DNA of 64,000 bases from DATMNI01 sp035570275 (lineage in GTDB: Bacteria; Acidobacteriota; Terriglobia; Bryobacterales; Bryobacteraceae). Under the pieces are notes generated by a model. It was not told the DNA's origin. It worked only from the letters and a program-made list of their open reading frames with translations, and searched no databases. The translations under genes and the position numbers were made by a program. Of the stretch, positions 16,748-23,837 are shown piece after piece. Location of the stretch: the NCBI GenBank assembly GCA_035570275.1, contig DATMNI010000218.1, forward strand, positions 1 to 64,000, in the 5' to 3' direction. Each line of letters opens with the position of its first letter. Positions within the stretch are counted from its first letter, which is position 1.

Positions 16748-17004
16748 CTACGACGTCGCATTGACGTCAAGTGCGGAGAAAGAACTCACGAAACTGTCGG
16801 GCCAATTTGATCGCGCGCATCGTTCCGCGCCTGGATGGTCTTGCCTCCAATCCCCGTCTGTCTGGCTGCAAGAAACTGCGGGGCGGTGATGACGAGTGGC
16901 GCATTCGCGTCGGCGACTACCGCGTGGTGTACACGATCGACGACACAAAACTGTTGGTGGAGGTGACGCGAATCCGTCACCGAAGCGAGGTATACGAACG
17001 ATAA
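16740..17004 (+). pseudogene. RelE/ParE-family toxin, single-base frameshift
   Basis: ATG 16740 opens MANYDVALTSSAEKELTKLS, the normal N-terminus of a RelE-family mRNA interferase, but this frame stops soon after residue 50. The rest of the toxin, ARIVPRLDGLASNPR, GCKKLRGGDDEWRIRVGDYR and VVYTIDDTKLLVEVTRIRHR, runs in the neighbouring frame to TAA 17002-17004. The join is at CAATTTGATC (16803-16812); with one T fewer in the run at 16806-16808 the two halves fuse into a full-length toxin of about 88 residues. The catalytic basic residues (KKLRG, RIRVGDYR, RHR) are intact. Either the toxin is inactivated or the base is a sequence error. Confidence 0.85.
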
Positions 17005-17305
17005 CTGCGCGCCCCTACACCCATGACGATGAGCGTGCTGCGCCTGCCAGGGTCTGCCCTTCGGGCTCTGATTGCCGTGGCAGGGAAGGCCCCAAGCCAG
17101 CGATAAAGAGGTGCGACACCTCCCGGTGGCAGCGCTGCGAGGGCATTCCGCAGGGCCGCGGAGTTCGTTCGGTTTCGCTGCTGCGCGCGGCATCCCAGCC
17201 GGGCGCAGCACCGTGTCGTGGTTGGGTTGGAAGGGACGTGACGCGCGTGTTCATCCACGAAGCCGTGCGGGTGGACCTGCCGGTGGGCCTGCGGGTACAC
17301 CTGGC
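17005..17305 (+). other. Non-coding stretch before the MFS gene
   Basis: Overlapping frames cover this stretch on both strands but none has family character. The arginine- and proline-rich extension of the MFS frame (from 17072) belongs to it and is not believed to be translated. No promoter stands out. Confidence 0.4.
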
Positions 17306-18580
17306 GTGACCGCTTCTTGGCCCGCACCTTATTCACCCGCACCGTCACCCCTGCGCTGGCGCATGATCTCGCTGGCCTTCTGGGCCACCGCCATCAACTA
17401 TCTCGATCGCCAGACCCTATCGGTCGCCGCTCCCGCGCTGCGCCAGCAGTTCCACATGAGCAACGTGGACTACGGGCACGTGGTCTCGGCCTTTTTGCTG
17501 GCTTACACCATCATGAACGGCGTTTCGGGCCCCTTGATCGACCGCTTGGGAACGCGCATGGGATACGGCCTCTGCGTCGCCTGGTGGTCCATTTCCGCGA
17601 TTCTGCACGCCTTTTCCCGCGGCGCCCTCAGCCTGGGCGCCTTTCGCTTTCTGCTGGGCATGGGCGAGGCCGGGAACTGGCCGGCCGCCGTCAAAGTGGT
17701 GGCCGAATGGTTCCCTGAGAACGAACGCGCCCTGGCCGCGGGCGTGTTTAATAGCGGCTCGGCGGTGGGCGCGATTCTGGCGCCGCCCATCGTGGCCTTC
17801 CTGCTGCTGCGGTTCGGATGGCAATCGGCATTCGTGTTCACGGGCGTCGCCGGCTTGATCTGGCTGGTTTTCTGGGGCAGAATTTATCGCTCGCCCGACG
17901 CCGAAACCGGTGAGGCTGTCCGGCCGCCCGTGCGGGTCGGTGTCCTGCTCCGCACGCGTTTCGTCCGAGCCTTCACCGCCTCCAAAATCTTCTTCGATTC
18001 GGTGTGGTATTTCTACATTTTCTGGTTCCCCGAGTACCTCAAGCACGCCCGCAATTTCGATTTGGCGGCGATCGGCAAGTTTGCGTGGATTCCATTCCTG
18101 GTGGCCGGCTTCGGCAACATCCTGGGCGGCTGGTTGTCGAGTTGGCTGCTGGGGCGCGGCTGCTCCGTGACCATCGCGCGGAAATCGGCGGTAACGTTTT
18201 TCACCGTGCTGATGATGTCCGCCATCCCGGCGGTCTTGGTGCCGCAGGCGTGGCTCTCGATCGGTTTCGTCTCCCTGGCGATGTTCGGCTACACCGGCGC
18301 CCTCGCCAACATGCTGACGCTGCCCGCTGATGTCTTTCCGAAGCATGCCGTCGGATCGGTCTACGGCCTGGCCAGCATGGGTTCCGGTTTCGGCGGCATG
18401 GTTTTTACGACGATCACCGGCTGGGTGGTAGAGCACTACTCATACACGCCCGTGTTCATCGGATTCGGGTTTGTGCCGCTGGTGTGCGCATCGATCCTGT
18501 GGCTGTTTCTGGGGCCGCTGGTGCCGCTGGATGTGGATTCACCACCGCCACTGGCCGCACCGGATTTGACCGCAGCATGA
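17306..18580 (+). CDS. MFS transporter, ACS/hexuronate-type (ExuT-like)
   Basis: A 12-helix major facilitator of about 424 residues. The frame is open from 17072, but the family begins with RWRMISLAFWATAINYLDRQ, so GTG 17306 or ATG 17363 is the start; I use 17306. Signature loops are DRLGTRMGYG (loop 2-3 motif), GAFRFLLGMGEAGNWPAAVK (helix 4, strongly conserved in anion:cation symporters for hexuronates and aldonates) and the pseudo-symmetric second half with FPKHAVGSVYGLASMGSGFG. It should import an organic anion such as galacturonate with protons. No catabolic gene is adjacent, so the substrate is open. Confidence 0.88.
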   Translation: MTASWPAPYSPAPSPLRWRMISLAFWATAINYLDRQTLSVAAPALRQQFHMSNVDYGHVVSAFLLAYTIMNGVSGPLIDRLGTRMGYGLCVAWWSISAILHAFSRGALSLGAFRFLLGMGEAGNWPAAVKVVAEWFPENERALAAGVFNSGSAVGAILAPPIVAFLLLRFGWQSAFVFTGVAGLIWLVFWGRIYRSPDAETGEAVRPPVRVGVLLRTRFVRAFTASKIFFDSVWYFYIFWFPEYLKHARNFDLAAIGKFAWIPFLVAGFGNILGGWLSSWLLGRGCSVTIARKSAVTFFTVLMMSAIPAVLVPQAWLSIGFVSLAMFGYTGALANMLTLPADVFPKHAVGSVYGLASMGSGFGGMVFTTITGWVVEHYSYTPVFIGFGFVPLVCASILWLFLGPLVPLDVDSPPPLAAPDLTAA

Positions 18581-18622
18581 CTTAGTACACCGTTTCGCAA
18601 ATACGGTTTCGTATTTCGAGGT

Positions 18623-18679
18623 AACCGCTCCGTGACCCGTCGCGGCTCTGATCGGAGCCGCGCGCGTAAGCAAGCGGTT
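18623..18679. repeat. Nested palindromic repeat
   Basis: Outer arms AACCGCT (18623-18629) and AGCGGTT (18673-18679) enclose a perfect inner hairpin CGCGGCTC-TGATCG-GAGCCGCG (18641-18662). This resembles a short dispersed palindrome common in intergenic DNA of Acidobacteria and Planctomycetes, recalled from general experience rather than checked. It lies 40 bp after the MFS stop and may act as a transcript end. Confidence 0.6.
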
Positions 18680-18872
18680 TCCCGATACGTTGGCGAACTT
18701 CTGAAAGCCGCATGACTTGGCACCTGGGGGCCGCCAACGCTAACTTTGGTCGACTGCGGTTTCCGCGCAGTCGGCGAGGCCCGAACACTCGAACCGATGT
18801 ATCGCGCCGTACAAATTACTGTCTACGAGTTTACAAGTGTGTAGTTTTTCAACAAACCGCGTAGATCTTGGG

Positions 18873-18909
18873 TATATCCATAGTTATGTTGAATATATCC
18901 ATAGTTATG
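18873..18909. repeat. Two direct 16-bp repeats
   Basis: TATATCCATAGTTATG occurs at 18873-18888 and again at 18894-18909, exactly two helical turns apart (period 21). This is a classic spacing for a pair of protein-binding sites, but no gene start is close. Confidence 0.6.
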
Positions 18910-19426
18910 GATTCCGGCGTGTCGCCGGCCGGTATCCGATGGCGAATCAATAACGTGCCATATCGTACACCGAATGGCTCTCAACCTGCTTATACAAGCA
19001 TCAGAAATGAACGCCGACCCGCAAACACAACTACCGCGTGTTGAATCGAATCAGCTTACACTCGCTGAACTCGATCGCAATACCCAGGAGAACGGTAGCC
19101 GTTTCTTGAGATCGCGACAAACAGCGGCTCAGCGACGCGAGCGGGTCCGGCAGATTGGATGCGATTTTTCGACCTTCGGCGCCGCCGGCAAGGTTGTAAT
19201 GCAGGGTGGCAATGTTTGCCAGCCTGCCGCAACGAGTTGGACTAGCCGAAGGTGGTACTACTATCCGGTTCGCGCATTTCAGTTAGCTTTTGTAGTATAA
19301 ACATTCAGTCGTCTTGTCGGCGCTAACGCGCCCGACCCAGCCGCACTAATCATAAACCAATAGAGCGCCCGACTCTTATAATCCGGTTCACCCGGCACAA
19401 TCTGGCAAAGCAGAATGAGGATAACT

Positions 19427-20059
19427 ATGCTTACAACGAACTTACGAAAACTATCTATGATCGCGTGCTTTGCGGCCGCCGCCGCACTCGCCGCCAGTGA
19501 CACCAAAACCGAACTAGCGACGATCGCCGTCCAGGGTGGAACCGCCACTTTCGTCGCCAATACCAACGTGGCAGCCGTCAGCGTGAAAGGCAAATCCAGC
19601 GCGCTGGTAGCCAAGTTGAGCTTGCGCCGGGCCGCGGAGGGCCTGCAGTTGGAGCACATCGATGCGCGCCTTTCCGTGCAGACGCTGTTGACCGGCATGG
19701 GCCTGCGCGACTCCCACATGCGCAAGTATGTCTTCACCACCGCCGATGGCCAGGTGCCGGACCTTCACTTCGAGGGCGCCAATACGACCTGCTCCGGATC
19801 GGCAAAGGAAACCACCTGCCCGGTGGCCGGCATGCTCACCATCCGCAACATCGCCCGCCCGTTCACCCTGCCGCTGAAGATTCGTGAGGACGGCGCCGGA
19901 TTCAAGGCTTCCGGAGACGGCGTGGTAAAACTTAGCGCTTACGGCATCGAGCAGCCGTCGGAGTTAGGCGTAAAGATGAATGACGAAATACTGCTGCACT
20001 TCGATTTCGCCGCCAAGCCGGTCGCGGGCGACGTGGCCATGCTCATGGAGCGTAGATAA
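19427..20059 (+). CDS. YceI-like periplasmic protein, copy 1
   Basis: A 210-residue exported protein of the YceI-like lipocalin-fold superfamily, which bind isoprenoid or other hydrophobic ligands. ATG 19427 is preferred over 19415 because GAGG then lies seven bases upstream and the paralogue starts at the same residue. The signal peptide is MLTTNLRKLSMIACFAAAAA to LAA. Family features are LLTGMGLRDSHMRKYVF, IRNIARPFTLPL and the closing SAYGIEQPSELGVKMNDE. It contains one disulphide candidate pair (TTCSGSAKETTCP). TAA overlaps the ATG of the cytochrome gene. A near-identical copy starts at 21716. Confidence 0.82.
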   Translation: MLTTNLRKLSMIACFAAAAALAASDTKTELATIAVQGGTATFVANTNVAAVSVKGKSSALVAKLSLRRAAEGLQLEHIDARLSVQTLLTGMGLRDSHMRKYVFTTADGQVPDLHFEGANTTCSGSAKETTCPVAGMLTIRNIARPFTLPLKIREDGAGFKASGDGVVKLSAYGIEQPSELGVKMNDEILLHFDFAAKPVAGDVAMLMERR

Positions 20060-21219
20060 TGAAGGGCACACTTCTAGCCACGCTGGCAGTGGCAACCTTG
20101 GGCCTGGGGCCCCTGGCGCGGCCCGCCTTCGCGTACCCGACCATGATCCGGCTCGGCTACGTGAACTGCGCCGCCTGCCATATCGCACCGCAAGGCGGCG
20201 GCCTGCTGAACTCCTATGGCCGCGGCATCGATGAGGCCCAGAGTCTCCGGGCGGGCGAGTACAAGCCGTCGGAGAATCGTATTGCCAACGCGTTGAACTG
20301 GGGCGGGCGCATTACGCAGGATATCCGCGTGGTCGCCCAGGAGACCCTCAACACGTCCACCGGTGCGCCGATTCTGGGCGTGTTCCGGAGCCGCCTGATG
20401 TACCGCAACAACACCGACCTCGGCAAAGGCTTTCGCGTGTCGGCGGTAGTGGTGGGTGAGCACACAGCCGCGCTTCGGCCCAGCCTGGCGTACGACCCGC
20501 CGGTGAAACAGACAGACATATACGTCACCACCGCGCTGATCTCCTACAGGCCCACCAAGACCCTGGAGTTTTCCGCGGGGCGCGACCAGTTGCCGACCGG
20601 CCTGAACCTGACCGACCTCGGGATGTACATCAAGGCCCGGGATCAGTACGGCTACTACGACGCTCCCACCCAGGTGAAGATGTCCAAGTGGGGCGACCAC
20701 TACACCATCAGCCCGTACGTGTTCGGCCCCGGAGGCAACGAACACAGCGGCTTCCACGAATCCGGCGCCGGCATGCTTGCCGAGGTGGACATACTGCCCG
20801 GAAACCATCGCACCGTGGTGGGTGTGAACGGCCTGCACGGTATGTCGACCAAACTCGACCGGACGGTGATCGGGCCCTACGCGCGCCTGGGATTCGGCCG
20901 GTGGGGGATCTTCGCCGAGCACGATTTCACCGATCGGACGCTTAAGCTAACCGCCACACCGGTGGCCTTCCGGCAGGAGGCGAGCTATGCGCTGGCATTC
21001 TTTGCCATACGCGAGTGGCTGGTTCCCTCGCTCGGCGTCGAACGGCTGATCGTGCACAAACCTTACAAGGAGACCCAGGTGGCGCCGCGCTTCGAGTTGG
21101 CTGCCCGCCTCTCCAGCAACTTCACCCTCGGGCTGACCACGCGCCTTCAGCAAAACGTCCTCAACGGCAAAATAGCGCCGTCGGCACAGTTGACACTTGC
21201 CATGAAAACGGTGAACTAG
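20059..21219 (+). CDS. Monohaem c-type cytochrome fused to an outer-membrane beta-barrel-like domain
   Basis: A 386-residue exported protein. After a signal peptide (1-25, ending AFA) comes one haem site, NCAACHIAPQGGGLLN, at about residues 36-50. The remainder is long amphipathic strands (ITQDIRVVAQETL, FRSRLMYRNNTDL, TLEFSAGRDQLPTGLNL, HYTISPYVFGPGGNE, NFTLGLTTRLQQ) ending in LTLAMKTVN, as in outer-membrane porin-like barrels. A single haem at the N-terminus of a barrel suggests electron transfer at the outer membrane, but this is inferred. ATG 20059 overlaps the stop of the YceI-like gene. A decayed second copy lies at 23210-23568. Confidence 0.82.
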   Translation: MKGTLLATLAVATLGLGPLARPAFAYPTMIRLGYVNCAACHIAPQGGGLLNSYGRGIDEAQSLRAGEYKPSENRIANALNWGGRITQDIRVVAQETLNTSTGAPILGVFRSRLMYRNNTDLGKGFRVSAVVVGEHTAALRPSLAYDPPVKQTDIYVTTALISYRPTKTLEFSAGRDQLPTGLNLTDLGMYIKARDQYGYYDAPTQVKMSKWGDHYTISPYVFGPGGNEHSGFHESGAGMLAEVDILPGNHRTVVGVNGLHGMSTKLDRTVIGPYARLGFGRWGIFAEHDFTDRTLKLTATPVAFRQEASYALAFFAIREWLVPSLGVERLIVHKPYKETQVAPRFELAARLSSNFTLGLTTRLQQNVLNGKIAPSAQLTLAMKTVN

Positions 21220-21224
21220 GGACC

Positions 21225-21656
21225 ATGACGAAACAGTTCAAGGCAATATCCGGGATCGCCGCGCCGAACGTGGGGAATGGTTTTCAAGTCGTGGAGCTGG
21301 TGGGCGCCATTCTTACTTTGTTGTATGGATTCCGGCTAACTTATCCCACTCCCGACTCCGCAAGCCTGTTGGCGGTCGATGCTCATATCGCCAGCTTTCT
21401 CGCGATTGGCTTCGGGCAGTTAATGGGCATGGCTCAAAGGAGTTACGGGCTGCGCCGTTTGACGAGCTTTCTGGCGCTCTTGATGTGGGCGTTTACCTCG
21501 TTCTATTCGTTTGAACCGGCGCAACTTGTGTTCGCTGCCATCGCGGCGTGGGGGTTCCTGCGGATCGGCAGGAGTGGCGAGCGTTCCAGAAAGATTCCCA
21601 ACGACGCGAAAGAGTCTATCGGTGAGGAGACAGATAAGGGATTATGCTCCGCATGA
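21225..21656 (+). CDS. Small integral membrane protein
   Basis: A 143-residue protein starting at ATG 21225, five bases after the cytochrome stop. Three or four hydrophobic helices are visible: VVELVGAILTLLYGF, ASFLAIGFGQLMGMA, LTSFLALLMWAFTSFYSF and LVFAAIAAWGFLRIG, followed by a charged tail. I do not recognise the family. Tight spacing implies co-transcription with the YceI-like and cytochrome genes, so it may anchor or assist them. It is not duplicated, unlike its two upstream neighbours. Confidence 0.7.
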   Translation: MTKQFKAISGIAAPNVGNGFQVVELVGAILTLLYGFRLTYPTPDSASLLAVDAHIASFLAIGFGQLMGMAQRSYGLRRLTSFLALLMWAFTSFYSFEPAQLVFAAIAAWGFLRIGRSGERSRKIPNDAKESIGEETDKGLCSA

Positions 21657-21715
21657 TCCCTACCTCATCGAACTTAGCGGCGGGCGATCCGCAAACCAGA
21701 GTGAGGGGAAAAGCT

Positions 21716-22351
21716 ATGCTTACGACCAACTTACGAAAGCTGTCCATGATCGCGTGCTTTGCGGCCGCCGCCGCCGCACTCGCCGCCAGTGACACCAAGA
21801 CCGAGCAGGCGACGATCGCGGTCCAGGGTGGAACCGCCACCTTCGTCGCCAATACCAACGTGGCAGCCGTCAGCATCAAAGGCAAATCCAGCGCTCTGGT
21901 AGCCAAGTTGAGCTTACGCCGGGCCGCGGAGGGCTTGCAGTTGGAGCACATCGATGCGCGTCTTTCGGTGATGACGCTGTTGACCGGAATGGGCCTGCGC
22001 GACTTTCACATGCGCAAGTATGTTTTCACCACCGCCGACGGCCAGATGCCGGACCTTCACTTCGAGGGCGCCAATACCACCTGCTCCGGATCGGCAAAGG
22101 AAGCCACCTGCAGGGTAGCCGGCATGCTGGCCATCCGCAACATCGCCCGCCCGTTCACCCTGCCGCTGAAGATCCGTGAGGACGGCGCCGGATTCAAGGC
22201 TTCCGGTGACGGCGTGGTGAAATTGAGCGCTTACGGCATCGAGCAGCCGTCGGAGTTAGGCGTAAAGATGAATGACGAAATACTGCTGCACTTCGATTTC
22301 GCCGCCAGGCAGATCTCGGGCGACGTGGCGATGCTCACCGAACGCAGGTGA
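21716..22351 (+). CDS. YceI-like periplasmic protein, copy 2
   Basis: A 211-residue near-copy of the protein at 19427. Only scattered differences are visible (one extra Ala in the signal peptide, SIKG for SVKG, SVMTLL for SVQTLL, RQIS for KPVA near the end). ATG 21716 has TGAGGGG upstream; the frame is open to 21644 without family character. Third-position changes dominate, so both copies look under selection for protein sequence. It is followed not by an intact cytochrome gene but by decayed DNA. Confidence 0.82.
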   Translation: MLTTNLRKLSMIACFAAAAAALAASDTKTEQATIAVQGGTATFVANTNVAAVSIKGKSSALVAKLSLRRAAEGLQLEHIDARLSVMTLLTGMGLRDFHMRKYVFTTADGQMPDLHFEGANTTCSGSAKEATCRVAGMLAIRNIARPFTLPLKIREDGAGFKASGDGVVKLSAYGIEQPSELGVKMNDEILLHFDFAARQISGDVAMLTERR

Positions 22352-22370
22352 TGAGGCAAGCCTTTCAAGG

Positions 22371-22917
22371 AAAAGACAGGATTTCACGCAAAGCCGCGAA
22401 AGCCGCAAAGTAGCCGCAAAGGAAGAGGGATTAAGAGGGATAATCGAAGGTTAACGTGACCGGGAATCCACTGGCGAAACAGATTGTGGATGCAGCCTAT
22501 CGAGTCCATACCACTCTGGGGCCGGGACTGCTGGAGTCTGGGACACCGCAGGCTGCCGACGATGCGTCAGCAGTGGTTCCCTGGTATCTCACGGCGTCCA
22601 CAATGAAGTGGGATTTCGGGCAATCCTCCATCTGCAGCCAGCCAGCAAGCGTTTGGGCTTACTGATGAACTTCATAGTGGCCTTGATCAAGGGCGGCATC
22701 ACGAGCGTCGCCAACGGACCCGCCGAGGAGTCTTCTTGGCGACTTGGCGACTTTGCGTGAAATCTTGCCTTTTTGAATCCAGCGCTCCAAGCCGATTCCA
22801 ATTACGCACAAGAAAAAAGACAGGATTTCACGCCAAGCCGCGAAGCCGCAAAGAAGCCGCAAAGGAAGAGGGATACTCGAAGTCAACGTGACCGGGAACG
22901 AACCTGGCGAAACAGAG
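22371..22917. repeat. Direct repeat pair of about 105-115 bp flanking the GxxExxY remnant
   Basis: Block 22371-22487 (AAAGACAGGATTTCACGC, then a Gly/Lys-coding GCCGCAAAG run, then ACGTGACCGGGAA and CTGGCGAAACAGA) recurs as 22815-22917 with small indels. A third fragment (GCTCCAAGCCGATT context, about 22757-22806) recurs near 23130-23170. The layout indicates repeated duplication of the GxxExxY leader and tail regions. Confidence 0.7.
22456..22735 (+). pseudogene. GxxExxY family gene, internally deleted and frameshifted
   Basis: GTG 22456 opens with LAKQIVDAAYRVHTTLGPGL then LES, the conserved start of GxxExxY proteins. The following ExxY block is missing, replaced by unrelated residues. From about 22632, in another frame, the family C-terminus appears: KRLGLLMNFIVALIKGGIT then SVAN. 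The two ends are thus present with the middle lost. GxxExxY proteins are short, of uncertain function, and scattered as accessory genes. The leader and downstream repeats around it are the usual surroundings of these genes in such genomes, by general recollection. Confidence 0.75.
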
Positions 22918-23209
22918 CTAGCGGGACTTTCGCAGAAACATGCGTATTCTCTCCACGAGGCATGCTTAAACACTGGGTCGGAAGGGATTCAACGCCGATC
23001 GACGCGGATAACTGCTAGAGTATTCTTCATCGGCGTTGATCCGCGTTCATCGGCGGCCAATTCTGCTTCTTCCTGCGAACCGGCTTACTCCGCGTCACCC
23101 GGGAGGGATCCGCGCCCTCTACCCGAAATCTTGCCTTCTCGAATTCCACGCTCCAAGCCGATTTCCCTTACGCAGACGCAAATTGTCCGGCTTATTTGAC
23201 TCCGCTCTA
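22918..23209 (+). other. Decayed DNA between the GxxExxY and cytochrome remnants
   Basis: No real gene. The stretch contains a second copy of the GxxExxY-associated tail near 23130-23170; nothing else is recognised. Confidence 0.45.
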
Positions 23210-23568
23210 GAGGCCGCTCCCGCGGCCCTCCTGCGCGTTGCCCGGCCACGATCCGGCTCGGCTAAATTGAATTTTGCCGCCTGTTATATCGCACCGCTAG
23301 GCGGCGACAGGGGGCGGCCTGCTGAATTCCTAGGGCCGCGGCGTCGATGAGGCAGGCCGGCGCGGTATGCCGCACAACAAGGATAGCCGCCAGCCCGGTG
23401 GCTTTCCGGCAGGAGGCGAGCTTTGAACTGGCATTCTTTGCCGTGCGCCAGTGGCTGGTTCCCTCGCCCGGCATCGAACGGCTGATCATGCACACGCATT
23501 TACTTTACAAAGAGGCCCACAGTGGCGCCGACCTGCGAGTTGGCTGCCCGCCTCTCCAGCGGCAAAAT
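23210..23568 (+). pseudogene. Decayed second copy of the cytochrome/beta-barrel gene
   Basis: Two pieces of the gene at 20059-21219 are recognisable. Piece one (about 23240-23360) aligns with the haem region, but the haem histidine codon is changed (CAACH has become FAACY) and several indels break the frame. Piece two (about 23390-23568) aligns with the late barrel: PVAFRQEASFELAFFAVRQW, then LVPSPGIERLIMH. About 650 bp in between is missing relative to the intact copy. It has the same order after YceI-like copy 2 as the intact pair, so the whole segment was duplicated and one cytochrome then decayed. Confidence 0.85.
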
Positions 23569-23837
23569 GAACCGGCTGAACCGGCTGCCCCCGGGCCGGC
23601 CTTCCGGCACAACCGGTTCCGCTGGTGGCTATCAGTTCACCCGAACGATGATGCGCGGCATGACCGTAGGGCGCGGATACCGAAGCGAAATCACGATGTC
23701 TGGCGACTTCAACACCTCCCGGGGCGTCCACACTCATTTGCAAAATCTCCACCCTCGCGATTGTCACATCGACGGCTCGGGCTCTAAAACGCCCCCGCGG
23801 GCAGGGCCGCTATCCCATGTGCTATCACTAGAGCTTA

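Larger units (their letters stand above)
18581..19426 (+). other. 850-bp intergenic stretch with a palindromic repeat and paired direct repeats
   Basis: No convincing gene. The 108-codon ORF at 18974-19300 has no ribosome site or family match. The stretch holds the palindromic element at 18623-18679, two copies of a 16-mer at 18873-18909 and a TATAAT at 19378-19383, about 45 bp before the YceI-like start, which could be the -10 of that gene. Confidence 0.5.

Noticed and set aside
18974..19300. A 108-codon plus-strand frame
   Set aside because: No ribosome site and no recognisable motif; low confidence that it is coding.
23522..23835. ORFs following the cytochrome relic
   Set aside because: They run on from the decayed cytochrome frame into unrelated DNA; no independent gene is supported.
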